A DNA stretch of 64,000 nt from Phragmites australis (Eukaryota > Streptophyta > Magnoliopsida > Poales > Poaceae), in assembly GCF_958298935.1 (NCBI RefSeq), contig NC_084921.1, forward strand, positions 38,969,001 to 39,033,000. The letters are read 5' to 3'. The position numbers were made by a program, and so were the translations under genes. The notes beneath the pieces are model-generated. The model was not told the DNA's origin and made no database searches. It saw nothing but the letters and a program-made list of their open reading frames with translations. Position 1 is the stretch's first letter. Every line of letters starts with the position of its first letter. Shown in pieces: positions 22,901-35,000 of this stretch.

Positions 22901-23083
22901 TATATGTCCTGGGCTTGCTGGGAATCATTTCGTCATCACCGTCCTAACATTCCATTCGACCAATACTGGCGAGCGAAGGTCCGAGCTTACGACGTCAGCA
23001 ACACTAACTCAAAAGCATTTTGGGAACATTTTGCCCTTCAAACACATAGGTCTGAAGGGTCGAGAGAGAAGCATGTAGGATAG
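19912..23083 (+). pseudogene. Antisense ORF of the Tat element (putative gypsy-type transposon domain), degenerate
   Basis: Runs opposite to the polyprotein. An ATG at 19912 starts MAPKSKSDKL, then a frame change near 19950 leads into the long open part (19955-20647). That part contains LTDICREGLISD, DDEAIVFVDYFRVGLHLP, TPNAIVRLNLFAWAAKSEG and VAYKNKWLKDW, wording typical of the protein family annotated as putative gypsy-type transposon (PF04195). A TGG to TGA change stops it at 20645. Related sequence continues in broken frames: an acidic and serine-rich linker near 20950-21400, a leucine/glutamate coiled coil near 21840-22190, and a conserved tail near 22880-23083 (FYMSWACWESFRHHRP). Introns are likely within it. 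Function of these proteins is unknown. This copy is inactive. Confidence 0.75.
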
Positions 23084-23439
23084 ATCATGGAGATTTTGCT
23101 CCTCTGACGAAGCTTATAGAGCCGAAGGCTGAGCTAGTTGACAGAGAGTATGATCTCGCTTTGCATCGATAGTTTTGTTACTGGTGGCAGTGCAGTCATC
23201 ATAAATAATTACATCTACCAAAGGTGATATTGATCAGGCGTTGTCTTCGATCGAAACTTCTTCAGATAGTTATGTCGGGTCTCTGCTAGACCCGACGAAG
23301 AGTTTTCCCATGAGGAGGGGTAATGCTTTTCATCTTGGTCATAGTCAAGTGTATATAGACTTTGTGGATCCTATCATTGACAAATTTGCAGATTAAACGT
23401 TGGTTATTCTTTGTTGCATTTTCGCATATATTGCGCATA

Positions 23440-23885
23440 GGGACCTTCGGCAGTAACTTGAACGAAGCGTTGATCGAAAAATGTTGTCCCCCAACCTTTT
23501 AAGCTATAGGGACCTTTGGCAGCAATGTGCATGAAGCATCTATTGAAAAATGTCATGCCCCAACCTTTCAATGCCGTCCCCCAACCTTTTAAGCCGTAGA
23601 GACCTTCGGCAACAATGTGCGTGAAGCGTCAATTAAAAAAATACCATCCCCCAAACCTTTTAAGCCGTATAGACCTTTGTCGGCAACGTGCGTGAAGCGT
23701 CGATTGAAAAAAACTGTCCCCCAACCTTTTAAGCTGTAGGGACCTTCGGCAGCAACATGCACAAAGTGTTAATTGAAAATGTCGACCCCTTAACCTTCTA
23801 AGCCGAAGATACCTTCGGCAGCAACGTGCGTAAAGCGTCGATTGAAAAATGTCGCCCCCAACCTTTTAAGCTATAAGGACCTTCA
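23440..23885. repeat. Tandem array, about 69 bp unit, six to seven copies
   Basis: Units start near 23441, 23510, 23600, 23671, 23740, 23809 and 23878. The spacing is 69-71 bp, except one interval of 90 bp caused by an internal 21 bp duplication. The core reads gaccttcggcagcaacgtgc, followed by gtgaagcgtcgattgaaaaa and cccccaaccttttaagc. It sits in the 3' untranslated part of the Tat element, where this lineage is known to carry variable tandem repeats. Confidence 0.88.
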
Positions 23886-24330
23886 ACATTAATCGTGTAG
23901 CTAAGAGTTGTTTTGACTGCTGCCTCGACATGAACCGTATTGCTGAAGGGTGCATTTAACATCGCAATTGACTTTTTTGGAACTAATAATAACCCGAGTA
24001 ACATTTTGACTTTGCTTGAATCGATGCTCGTAGCCCCCGCTTGGGTTTGGCTCCATAGCTATTGAGCATTTGTCTTGAGGCCGAGGAACACTTCAGGTTT
24101 TTCCTTTTTAGTTCTTGAGATTCGTGTCATCTCTTGAGCCAATTTAAAATGAGATTTGCCTTTCAGAAAGCGAAAACACATAACCTGTGTACATTTCAGC
24201 GTGTATACATGGGCATTCTTAGCTCTCATCTGTTTTATGATTCGAAGGTTCAAATAAACCTTCGGAGTGAGGGCAGACACTCTTAGCCCTCGTCCTTGTC
24301 AAGTCGAGAGGTGGGCTGCCTTTGTTTAAG

Positions 24331-24615
24331 GTCTAGCCACACTTCGCCTTTTTCCTGCAAATGTGCTTAGCCTATAATTGGTTTAGCAACACTTCAACTT
24401 TTTCCTGCTAAATTGCTTAGCATATAATTGTTTTAGCAACACTTCAGTTTTTTTTCTTGCAAATGTGCTTAGCATGTAATTGATTTAGCAACACTTTGGC
24501 TTTTGCCTGCGAAGGTCCTTAGCCTATAATTGGTTTAGCAACACTTTGTCCTTTTCCTATGAAAGTGATTAGACTATAATTGATTTAGCAACATTTCGGC
24601 TTTTGTCTATCTGAA
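24331..24615. repeat. Tandem array, about 50 bp unit, six copies
   Basis: Units begin near 24331, 24381, 24431, 24483, 24533 and 24583. The core is gtttagcaacacttc, then tttttcctgcaaatgtgctt and agcctataatt. It is a second array, unrelated in unit to the one 450 bp upstream. The flanking sequence gtcgagaggtgggctg near 24303 and a close variant near 24665 bracket it, suggesting a larger duplicated frame. Confidence 0.85.
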
Positions 24616-25108
24616 AATCTATTTTGACTTGGGTGCGAGGCTGGTACTCTTATCCCTCATCCTTTATTTTTAGCCGAGAGGTGGACTGACCCTATTTAAG
24701 GTCAAGTGACACCTCGACTTTTTCTTGGAGGTGTGTACCTGTGCTTTAAGTCAAAGGGCAAGGGTATCGAGCACATTGGCACTCCTTGCCTTGACTTATC
24801 TCTGGCTGGCTACGGCTCACCCTACTTCGTCGATTGGCATGCATCCTTATATCGAAGGCTTGCACCACTTCGACAACGAATTATACATTGATTCTATCAA
24901 AGCGTATGCTTTCTAGGGGGTTATTCTTTATAATTACAAGGGTTTACAAAGGTAACTGTCTCATTAAAAACCTCACACCCTAGCGAAGGGTTCCCCCTGT
25001 GAAGAAAAGAGTACAACACCTGTTCATGAATTGAAATGTGAAATGCAAAAATACATGAAAGTAAAGGGCTATGCTAATTACAAAGAAGGTCCCTCCTGTT
25101 GTCTTTGG

Positions 25109-26606
25109 TTACAAATAATACTTGCAAAGGCTATCAGCATTCCAAGTATGTTGAATTTCCTCTCCTTCAAGAGTATCCAAGAGATAAGAAGCAGGCCTCT
25201 TCGAGCTCTTAACTAGGAAAGGTCCATCCCACTTGCTTCGAAGCTTTCCCACATTTGAAGCATTAGGAATCCTTCATAGCACCAGATCCCCGTGGTTGAA
25301 CTCCTTTGGAGATATGTTCTTGTCCCTCTATCTTTTTGTTTCCTACTGGTACTTCATCATGTTTTCCACGGCTTGTATTCTTATTTCTTCCAGTGCATCT
25401 TTTGTTATTAACTCTTTGTTTCGGGTGTCTCGACTGTGACACAAAATGATTTATTTTTACATTCCTCTAGAGTCATAGCTTCTTCACTTAACAACAAGCT
25501 AAACGGTGTGAAACTCGTTGGCCTTATTGATGTTGTCCTGATTATCCAAAATACATTTGGCAACTTTTCAACCCACTTGCCCTTTTGGGAGACCTTGCAG
25601 GCGCCTTGAGACACTAGCCAAGATGATACTGTTCGCCCTTTCCACAGCTCCATTTGACTGTGGATGATACACTGAAGCGAAGCGAACTTTGATTCCCATA
25701 TTTTTGCAAAATTGTTTGAAGCCTATGCAACTGAACTGCGTCCCATTATCAACTATCACTTCATGAGGAACGCCAAAGCGGCAGATGATATTTTGCCACA
25801 AGAATTTTTGAACATTTTTTGACGTTATCCTAACGAGCGGGACTGCCTCCACCCATTTGGAGAAGTACTCAACCACCACAACAACATAGCGAAGGTTTCC
25901 TGAAGCAGTTGGCAACTGTCCAATGATGTCAATCCCCCATTGAGTCAAGGGACAAACCAGTGGGATGAGTTGTACTGTTGATGAAGGTATGTTTGAGCCT
26001 TAGCCATGTATTGGCATTTCGCATAGCTTCAGACTATGGCTTCTGCATCGGAAATGGCCTTTGGCCAATAGAATCCCTGCATGAATGCTTTCTCGATGAG
26101 CGCTTGAGTGTCAATGTGCGAGCCACACAATCCTTCGTATATATCCCTAAGCAAACTTTTTCCTTCTGGTTGGGATATCACCGAAGCATCGGTGCACAAA
26201 CTCCCATCTTGTACAAGTTAGCCCCAACAATCTTGTAGTTCTTGGCTCTTTGCTCCATTTGCTTCACCTCCACCTGATCTTTGGGTTCATAATGACCCTG
26301 AAGGCAGACCATTATAGAGAAGTGCCAATCTTTGCTCTCAATGATAGTGGCACTACGCACCATCTGCTGGGTGGTTTGGACAGCTGGTAACTTCAAAATC
26401 TGATGAAAAACATCCGGAGGGAGCGGTAGATTTTGTGTCATGGCCTTGGCAAGGTCATCGGCCTCGGAATTATCATTTCTTGATATACTCTTGACAGTGA
26501 ACCCCAAGTAATATTTTTCCATGCTTCTCACTGTCGCCTTGTACTTAGCCAGCTCTGACTCCTTCGCATGAACAAAGTGGCCACTTTTGATCCCCACAGA
26601 CAGTGC
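25109..26606 (-). pseudogene. Tat element pol fragment: RNase H and integrase
   Basis: Reading on the minus strand from the primer site: RNase H C-terminal part (YLGFTVKSISRNDNSEADDL), then the zinc-binding start of integrase around 26150-25960 with several stops, then the integrase core at 25948-25570. The core has WGIDIIGQLP with the first D, VDNGTQF with the second D, and HPQSNGAVERAN with the E. A frame break follows near 25570. The C-terminal part near 25230-25109 ends in a GPF-containing stretch and a TAA at 25109-25111. The integrase triad is intact, but stops in the zinc domain and the missing reverse transcriptase make the gene dead. Confidence 0.85.
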
Positions 26607-26610
26607 CAAC

Positions 26611-27393
26611 TGTTGATGACTTTCGTGACTGAACAAAGTGGTGGGCCTTCGGATCTGGGCTGGGATCCGAAGGCTGGGTGGATAGCAACCTCGATCTAGG
26701 GAACAAAGCACTGCTATTAATTATCGTCCATCTTTTCGGTTACAGTGTCGATCTATTTATAGGCCATACACAACCACTCCCCATTACACTTTACATCGTT
26801 ACCCTTTAACCACCACATTCCCGGTATATTTGTGGGTAAACTGGTACTTTCCTAAGCACAACTAGTTCATTTATAATTCTACCCTTCACGGTCTTCGATT
26901 ACCAGCGATGGTCCTCCCTTCGCTTGGGCCATCGAAGGTTTGTGGCTATCGACCCCTTCGGTGCACCTCCAGTCGAGTCTCCCTCAACGCCGTCTGATGG
27001 TCTACGATTGTCCACCGAAGACTTGGCGAAGGCTTCGCTTATGATGGTATCCTCGGTGTACCATCGGTCATTCCAATGGTGAAGGCAAGCGAAGATCTTT
27101 GGTCCGCTACTATAGACCTGAGGCAGGCTCCGCCCATCTCCATTGTGGGGCTCGTCACACGATGAGCCTAGCGAAGGCATTGGATCTGATTCCGAAGGCT
27201 TGAGATAGGCTTCGCCCATCCCAAGTCTAGGACCTGCTCCACGGTGCCGAGCGTCCGTGAGATCCCCTTAGGTTGTTGAAGAGTTCCTGTAACATGATAG
27301 ATCCACGATAACTGTAAGCTTTGTCTGTGAATAGTGGCCGTGGAGGTCTTTGATCCTATATCTGATGCGAGCATGTGAGACCATTCCCCAACA
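26611..27393 (-). repeat. 5' LTR of the Tat element
   Basis: It begins tgttgatgactttcgtgac and ends ccattccccaaca. It is 783 bp with TATAAATA on the minus strand at 26754-26761, which would be the promoter of the element. It is followed on the minus strand by the primer binding site at about 26590-26609. Confidence 0.92.
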
Positions 27394-27398
27394 TACTC

Positions 27399-28855
27399 CT
27401 ACACATCTAATGATTAAATTAATTGTCAAAGCATGTCAAAGATTAGGCTTATTTGTGTTCGAAAGAGCATAGAAGCACGTTGAAATGAGTCGAGATTCTA
27501 AAGGCCCGTGTACAATTTGAAATGTTTCTTCACAAGATATATGCTCTAGCTAATTTTTATACTTCAATGCACTTTGTTTCTAGTTGCAAGTACAGGTGGT
27601 TTCCTGTTGTTAAGGAAGTCGTATGTTTGTTTGGACAACGCGACGACACCAGCGACCTGTGTTGTAAGGTTATCATGCTACCTCTATTCTCGTTTATCTG
27701 CCATTCTGAATTCTAGGACACGCTCTGAACATAAACTTGAGTGGTTAAATGGTCATGCATGGTTCTGAGTTCGCGTTCTGCTATTCCGGTTCCTACCGGT
27801 GCTACATTCACATCTGCTACACTATATTCCTTCTGTTATACGCAAGGAAGCTAAGTGCGCTTCCATGCAAGTTACTGTAGTTCTCTAACGTTTATTTAAA
27901 GGTTTGCTATTCATTTACTCTCTCCGTCACGGTAACTTAGATCATCTCCAACTGTTTCCTGTCAAAGCTCAGAATTTCTTTACAAAAGAATTTTCGTTTT
28001 CTTTAACGTTCCAACATTTCCCTTTACAGTTTCCGTGACGAAGAGATTCTCGAGGTTATTTCCTTTAGTACGGAATTCTCCCTCATTTTTTTAACGAGAA
28101 CAAAATGACACGAATATAGTTAGAAATGATCTTATTTAAAGGATTGCCCAATATTCAATCTGTAGTGATTGCGAAGCGCATAGAACTTTGGGTCAAGTCA
28201 ACACGACAACCATTTAAAAAAGAGCAGAAGCAAGGAAGACTTGTTAGGGTAACAAAAACCGAAGACTTCAAGTCAACATAACCTGTCGAAATTAGTGAGG
28301 CTTTTCATCGATCAACAGCACTATTACTCGGTCAAGTTTTTGCTGGCCAGGAAACTGTAGTTACGTTGCTGAGTCGTCTCCAGCTAATCAGAATATTCCA
28401 GGTCAGGCATCACCTCCAGAAGTCCAGCTACGCTGCGCCTCGATACCATCGCCGATGTGATGATGAGAAACGGTGGTCAAGGAATCAGCAGCACAGTGAA
28501 TCGCAGACGCCAGCGGCAGCTCGATTGGCTCCTTTGCTCCAATGTTCACAGCAGGCGATTGCTATGGTGGATATTCTCAGATCTCAAGGAGAACTACTAG
28601 TACTTGACAGTCTTAAGTAGAACTTATTTTCACTGTTGATAAAGACTTTCCTGTTCCCTACGTATCTTTTTTCCATACAGCGTACATAATCCGTGCCAAT
28701 TTTTTTTTCTCTCGGTTGGAACTAAATTCCAAAAATTACTGGAGCAACACTCTATCTAAAGAAGTCGCAAGTGGTAGTGGTAACAGTTGTAAAAGTAGAG
28801 TTGATTCTTGAAACATCATTCTTTAGATTGGTAATTCTTAAACATTATTTTTTTT
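27399..28855. other. Intergenic DNA, no gene recognised
   Basis: Probably continues the sequence that was split by the Tat insertion. Composition is ordinary. An 84-codon plus-strand frame at 28366-28620 shows no known motif. I see no transposon ends. Confidence 0.4.
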
Positions 28856-29160
28856 GGGTCGTTTGGTAGAGCTCTGATTCTGTGGTGGAAGTAGGGTGGA
28901 AGTGATTCTGTGGTGAAAGTGATTCTATTTAAAAAATCGTTTGATATGCTAGTGGTAGAAGTGATTTCTGAGAGAATATTGTATTGAAATCGAGAAGAAT
29001 CAATCGAGAATGAGGTGAAAGCTAGTTTTTTCAGCTCCTATCTCACTATACAAAGCGGAAAGTGATTCCCGCGCGGAATCACTCCCCAACTAATCTATTT
29101 GGCAGCGCTGGGAGTGATTCCAACGCGAAATCAGCTCCCAAAACTCTACCAAACGAGATC
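28856..29160. mobile_element. PIF/Harbinger-like MITE
   Basis: Roughly 305 bp with inverted ends. The left end gggtcgtttggtagagct pairs with the right end, whose reverse complement reads gatctcgtttggtagagtt. It is non-coding, with internal short repeats of ggtggaagtgattctgtgg. The TTA expected as target duplication is present on the right (29161-29163) but not clean on the left, so the class is probable only. Confidence 0.65.
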
Positions 29161-29599
29161 TTAGATTGGCAAATGTCACAAGATGTTCTCTCTTTTTCTT
29201 CAATGAGCTGATTTTGCCCAATGAGGGGCGGGCGACTCAACAAACCAACTGGGTTTGATCTTGCAGCGCGCAGCAGCACGAGGAGGGATGGCAGTCTGCC
29301 TGACTTGGGCTGTAGAAAAGAAAAGGGTTCATATGATCCAAACTGGAAGTGTAAATTCCTTGAGCTGGTCAAACATTTGAGAAACAATATGTAACCATCC
29401 TCGAAAACTACTATTAGGAACACGTGGAACCACGCACCCATGCGTAAACAGGTTAAGAGATCATGTCGGCATCTGTGCATACTGTATACTCTAAGCGATG
29501 AAAGTATAGATATTGTTCTTTGTAATAACGAGTATAACAGGTTCTTTACATATTGTCTCATATACATATGTATATACTAATCTAAGACTTCCAATATCG
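29161..29599. other. Intergenic DNA, no gene recognised
   Basis: A minus-strand frame at 29079-29567 has no known motif and overlaps the MITE, so it is not called. Nothing else is seen. Confidence 0.35.
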
Positions 29600-32020
29600 A
29601 GACCAGTTAAAAACAAATCAATCTTATCTATATACTGAATCCAGAAATCAATTTTAACACATAGTGATTTTATTGATGATAATCATTATAATATCCATAC
29701 TCAATCGAATTAACTGTCTTATAAAAATGACCTTTAAGGCTCGAAGAACCAAATAAAATGCAGCGGAACTAAACGAACTATAAGGACTCTAATCCTTTAT
29801 GACTCTCCCACAAGCTTCTTGGACGTAGAAAACATCTTAGAACAATTCACATTTAGCGTACTCATTGATACCTTTGTCCAACTAAGTGTTTGATAATAGC
29901 AAGAGTGAGCACTTATTGTACTCAGTAAATATAAAGAAAATAGTATGCATATGAAGGCTTGATAAGAATAAGGCTAATATGACTCTCTTACACAAATCAG
30001 CATTTAAGTAAAAATATTTAAAAAGTAATAATAATTAAGTGAATAATAAATGATCACAAGATTTCATCCATCTTAACTTAACCAACTAACCAATATCTTA
30101 ACCCAAAGTTCTATCTACTAAGGTTGATATCTCAATCATAGTGGTGAAAAATATGATTGACCATTCTCAACTATGATTCCCACCATCACAGTTGACCCGA
30201 CTATCCAAAACATCAAGTTATAATTATGGTAGGTTTTCAGTGTCACTCGGGACCGTGAGCACAGCCAAATATTCAGTTTTAACTCTGCAGAGGTTGTACT
30301 TTATCCACAAGACGTTTCATCCTGTTTCGACGAGCATCTGTTGGCCGATGGAGAACTCTTACATACTACCGAGGTGTGCGCTAGGAATCCACTACAAAGT
30401 CTGTATAATGCCTTCTCATCACATATCTACCTGCTAAGGTTTCATTATTGTGTGATTCCACATCAACAATGGAAGCCTCCTCTTGCGCCTTTTGGGTCCC
30501 AAGATATCATCCATTCACCGCTCTTCTGTCTGGTCTACACTATACTGAGAGTAAACAATTTACTTGGTTAGGTCCATCCCATACCAGCCTTATATTTGTA
30601 CTGTAAACACAAAAAAATCACCCCACAAACCGATCCTTAGATTTGAGCAAAACTGGCACTTCCCTAACTATACATCTCATCATACCACCTACTCAAATCC
30701 TTAAACCATGTTGCTACAAAAAATATTCTATTATATTTTATTATTTTTGCATAGGATCATTATCAAGTTCGTGAAACAATTATCATGATTACCATCCCAA
30801 AGCAAGGCTAAGCATCATCTACACATCTATAATCCAAAACCGTACTATAGCGACAAGGATGATAAGGAAAAAATTAGCGTAAAGCCTAACTCTTGGGATT
30901 CTTAATAAATTATTAGCATATATGTTTAATAAATAAAATATTTGTGAAACTAGGATAAAAATGATCAAGAACGCAACTTGCATTCATTGAACTCAGTTGG
31001 GTCTTCAAAATTCTGATCCTGCAGACCTTCTAAGTCCTCCTGAATGTTGGTGTATACTCGCAACATACACGGAAAAACAACAACACATCAACACCAAGGT
31101 AAAAAAAAAAGAACCAAATATCACACAACAAGCATCATCACATATAAGATCACACTATTCCGGATAATCTAGCTAAAGAACGGGTAAGAACGGAGTTACA
31201 ATTAACAAGTTATGATTTTTCAAAGATTAAAACAGGACTAAAAAATTATCTATAGATGAAATTAGGGGTAATTTGCTGGGTACCATCGCAAAAGTTGGAA
31301 AATAACATCGGTGTGAGGATGATATGTGGGTCCTGGGTCCACATGTCATCCTCACAGCCGATGGTATTTTCCAATATGATCACTTTTGTGATGGTATCCA
31401 CCTAATTTTGCCATGAAATTATGTTTCTAGGAATTTTCTACGATTTTTGCAAAGCCATCTATGATTTTTGGGGATTTTTCTAGAATTTTCTAGCATTTAT
31501 TTAAATTATAAAACTATTTAGAACTAGTAAACAAAATTAAATAAAACTATAAATCATTATCGAACATTATTAGAACTTAATTTCCTAATTAGTATTATTT
31601 TTAGAATTATTTTTATATAAAAACTATATATTGCGTAATATATATTATTTATGATGTTGGAAAAACAATTAAAGCAAAAAAAAAGAAAAGAAAAAGCGAA
31701 TTGGGCTGCTGACTGGCCTGTCATCGCTGACGTGGCGTGACATGTAAGCAAAAGCGCTGACATGGTCGGGTGACTAGGCCTGATGATGTGGCATCGACTG
31801 AGTGGGATTATGTAAGCCATATGGTGCGCTCTGATTGGTTACCAAAGGGATATGCGATCTTCTAATCTACACTTTTGATCTAGATCGAATGGCTCACACT
31901 CGCCCTGCTCTCGGCTCCAGCAGAACAGAGGTGGCGGCGCACAGCCGGAAACTCACCAGAATAGCGCTCTGATGAACCAACTACTCCGACGAGAGGCGGA
32001 AAAGGTTCGGGAGAGCACAG
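29600..32020 (-). repeat. Truncated gypsy LTR (element D)
   Basis: It shares the layout and scattered words of the element A LTR. Near 29900-29970 are caagagtgagcactta and tgtactcag, then gaaggcttgataag. The landmark ctctgcagaggttgtacttt is at 30281, against the equivalent at 32701 and 48297. The end (31720-31980) is rich in gacgtggc-type words. The left end is not identifiable. The right end is cut by the A insertion at 32021. No polyprotein belongs to it. Confidence 0.5.
31270..31412. mobile_element. Small palindromic MITE-like element
   Basis: An imperfect hairpin. The left arm gggtaccatcgcaaaagttg then ggaaaataacatcggtgtga pairs with the right arm, ending tcacttttgtgatggtatcc. The turn is the palindromic gggtcctgggtcc near 31330. 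It lies inside LTR D. Non-coding. Confidence 0.65.
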
Positions 32021-35000
32021 TGTCACACCCGATTTCAAGGGAACAAACCAGATGCATTTCACATGTATGCTAAGATCAGATTCCATACATGCGTTAATGT
32101 CATAAGTGAAATCGTTATAGTGTCATTACATAACAATAAAATTCATTACTAAGGATCTGTAGGTCTTAAAGGAAACACAAAGATAACTTTCAGCGGTAAC
32201 GGGTCTTCCATCCATCCTCGGGCGTTGTTCGAGGGAACGTCATCCTAGAACACCGTCTCTGGGTTGCAGTCTTCATCCACCTAGAACTCAGCTCCATCAT
32301 CTGGGAGATCATCAAAGTCTTCTCCTTCTGAGCAGCAACAAGAGGTTGGGAGAAAACAAGTGTGAGTATATGGAGTACTCAATAAGTGTGGAAAAATATA
32401 ACATGAAGGCTTAAGAAAAGGACAAGCTTGACTTAGGTTTACTGCAACTAAGCCATCATAGCCTAGAGCTCAAAAAGACATAGCATTCCTATTTACTATG
32501 TGTGACAATATTGACTTCACAAGAACAGCTCATCGGATTCCATTTGACTACCAAACTCACCAAATATTCTATATATGGCTACCAACTCATCGGGTTACCA
32601 CCACCTGACTACCAGAACCAACCATCCAAGATCCTAACTAATCATGAAGAAGTCCAAGCCCGCTCTTACCCATGAGCACGGTTGATCAATCAGTTTTATA
32701 CTCTGCGGAGGTTGCATACTTTACCCACAAGTCATGATTCTTGTTTTGCTTCATACTTCGGGGGTGTAGAGCCGGGGTCTCACTACAAGGCCTTTACAAA
32801 GCGCCTCCAATTTCATATACACCCAATAAGGTTTCACCGCTAACAGGGATTCTATCCACTACAGAGGCCCCCGCTTGTGCCACTCAACAGCCAAATAGTG
32901 TGTACATAATAAGAAGAATATCTAATTAATTGGTTAGGCCGTACCCATATAAGCCTCTTAGTTGCGCTGTTTAGCTGGGTTACATGCTCCACAAACTGGT
33001 ACTTATGATCTAAAACAGATACTTGCATATCACCCAATGCGCACACAACAACCATACCAACCAAACCAACCTGCCTAGATCACTATAGTTCATGTTTCTA
33101 CAAAAGATTACCCAAACCGGTTCATGTTGCATAGACCATTAATCAAATTAACATTTATCCCACCCGACCTGACAACACAACTAAGCATTTCTACCCTTGA
33201 CACCTAAACTACAACACCGACAACAAGGATAACAATAGAAAGTACTAATAAACCCTAAACATGGGATTCATATTGACAAAACATGCAATTAGAAAGTGAA
33301 AGACACACTTTTCTACAATAGGGTCAATTTGATCAAGGACACTTGACTTCAACATCGGGTTGCTCATACTCTTCAAAAGTTTAATCCTGCAGGTTCATGA
33401 ACTGCTCGTCTCCTATTGCAATCGCGCACACCGGAAATAAACAAGCACAAGCATCTAAGAACAGTACACCAAACAATAGTAAATCACTATAAAAAGCCTA
33501 CTAATAGAGAGTACTCGCTGCTACGATCACATGAGCGCAAGAATCGTCTAAAATGAAGCTATAACGAAAAAGTTATAAGGGTTTTAAGCTATAGGGGCTT
33601 TTCTGTAAAAGAACAAGGGTAATTTGATAAAAAGCATAAATTTTAGGGACTAAATTGTAAAATTTTAGGGACCTATAAGCAAATAAACAAAACCACAAGG
33701 GCTAAAAGTAAAATAACAGGGGCTGACAAGTGCTTATTTGTAAAAATAGAAAAGTTTAGAAGCCTAAATGTAAAATTATCTATTTTTTTAGAATAAAAAG
33801 ATTTATTTTTGTATTAAAAATCTATTTATTGTGTAAGCATGATATCATTACTGACTGGGCCTGCTGAACAAGCTTGGGTGTGTTGACGTGGCTTGCCACG
33901 TTGGATAAGGCTGTTGATGTGGCTGCGACACGACGCGCTGGCGTGGCAAGACTGACTGGGCTACCTCTATTTAAATCTAATCCGTTGATCTCAAAACCGA
34001 TGGCTATGATTCAAAGGTGTGAAGGGGTATCTAAACCTCTAATCTCGAACACACGTGAGGGATCCGACGCTCGACGACGGTTAAGGGAAGTTTAGCAGTT
34101 GGCGGCGACAGGGAAAAGACGGCGGCGCCTCGAACAAGGCCAGAGCATCGCCGGCGATGCTCGATGTATCGCTACAGGCTATCAAAAGTGTCAGGGAATG
34201 GCGCAAGCGAACGAGGTGGCGACGGGGATTCTCACTGAGAGCTTCACGGTGACCGGTGATGGGTTGGCGGTGGTCAGCGATAGCAAGAAGGCAACGGTGC
34301 GATCGGAGCTTGGTGGGGCTCGTCTACAGCGATGGAGAAGCAAAATTGAAGATCAGGAAGGCTGGCTGGCGGTCCTGCGATGCCAAAGAGGTGGTTAGCG
34401 GGCCTCGGGGTGCAGCGGGGGAACTACTAACACCAAAGGGCAGAAATACTCCCCGGAGCTCAGTGTGAAATGTCTTGCGGTGATGGAACGGTGTCGAGGA
34501 GTGGCATCGAAGGCTTCCCGTGCTCCTGCGATGTCTGTGGCGTCCTCAATTGTGATGAGGAAGGCTCGGTTGTGGCGGACGGCGTGCGGCCGTGCTTTGC
34601 GCGTCGCTAATGGCTTTTTGCGCATTTGGCGATGTGGTGAGGGAGAAAGGGAGGGTGCCAAGGTGTTGCGGAGGCCATTTTGTAGTGTGGAGAGGGCGCA
34701 GCCCGTTGCGGAGACGTGGGGCGCGGGGGTGGAGGCATGCGCTGGTGGTTTTGGGCAAGCGATTTTGAGCGCGGTTGGAGGTGGAGGAAGGGGTTGACAT
34801 GTGGGCCTAGCGCGGTAGCAAGATGGAGAGAGGGAGGGGGTGGGCTGGGCATCGGTTGACCTCGGCCCATGGTGCGCGGGAAGATGGGCTGGCCAGGCGG
34901 GAAAACAAAATGGGCGTCACATACGGGGAACTCACCAAGGGTACGTGTTGGTGTCGGAGATGCTCTAGAGAGGCTAGCGACGGCAACAGGCGGCGCAAAG

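Larger units (their letters stand above)
18638..27393 (-). mobile_element. Ty3/gypsy retrotransposon, Tat lineage (Grande/Retand-like), internally deleted
   Basis: An 8756 bp element flanked by the duplication tactc (18633-18637 and 27394-27398). It has two 783 bp LTRs, a minus-strand RNase H and integrase, and a plus-strand antisense ORF between integrase and the 3' LTR. That arrangement, with an antisense ORF and tandem repeats near the 3' LTR, is established for Tat-lineage elements of grasses such as Grande. Reading the minus strand, the order is 5' LTR (26611-27393), primer site TTGGCACTGTCTGTGGGGAT, then immediately RNase H, integrase (stop at 25109), repeat arrays, antisense ORF and 3' LTR (18638-19420). 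Gag, protease and reverse transcriptase are missing. The deletion begins within a few bases of the primer site. A sample of the LTRs differs at roughly one base in ten, so the insertion is not recent. Confidence 0.9.

Noticed and set aside
23440..24615. CRISPR-like array
   Set aside because: Units are contiguous tandem repeats without unique spacers, in a plant retroelement.
25408..26711. Integrase and RNase H as a host-domesticated gene
   Set aside because: They lie between matching LTRs of a complete-ended element, with stops in the zinc domain and a frame change.
28366..28620. 84-codon plus-strand frame
   Set aside because: No motif, no supporting splice or promoter context, ordinary length for chance.
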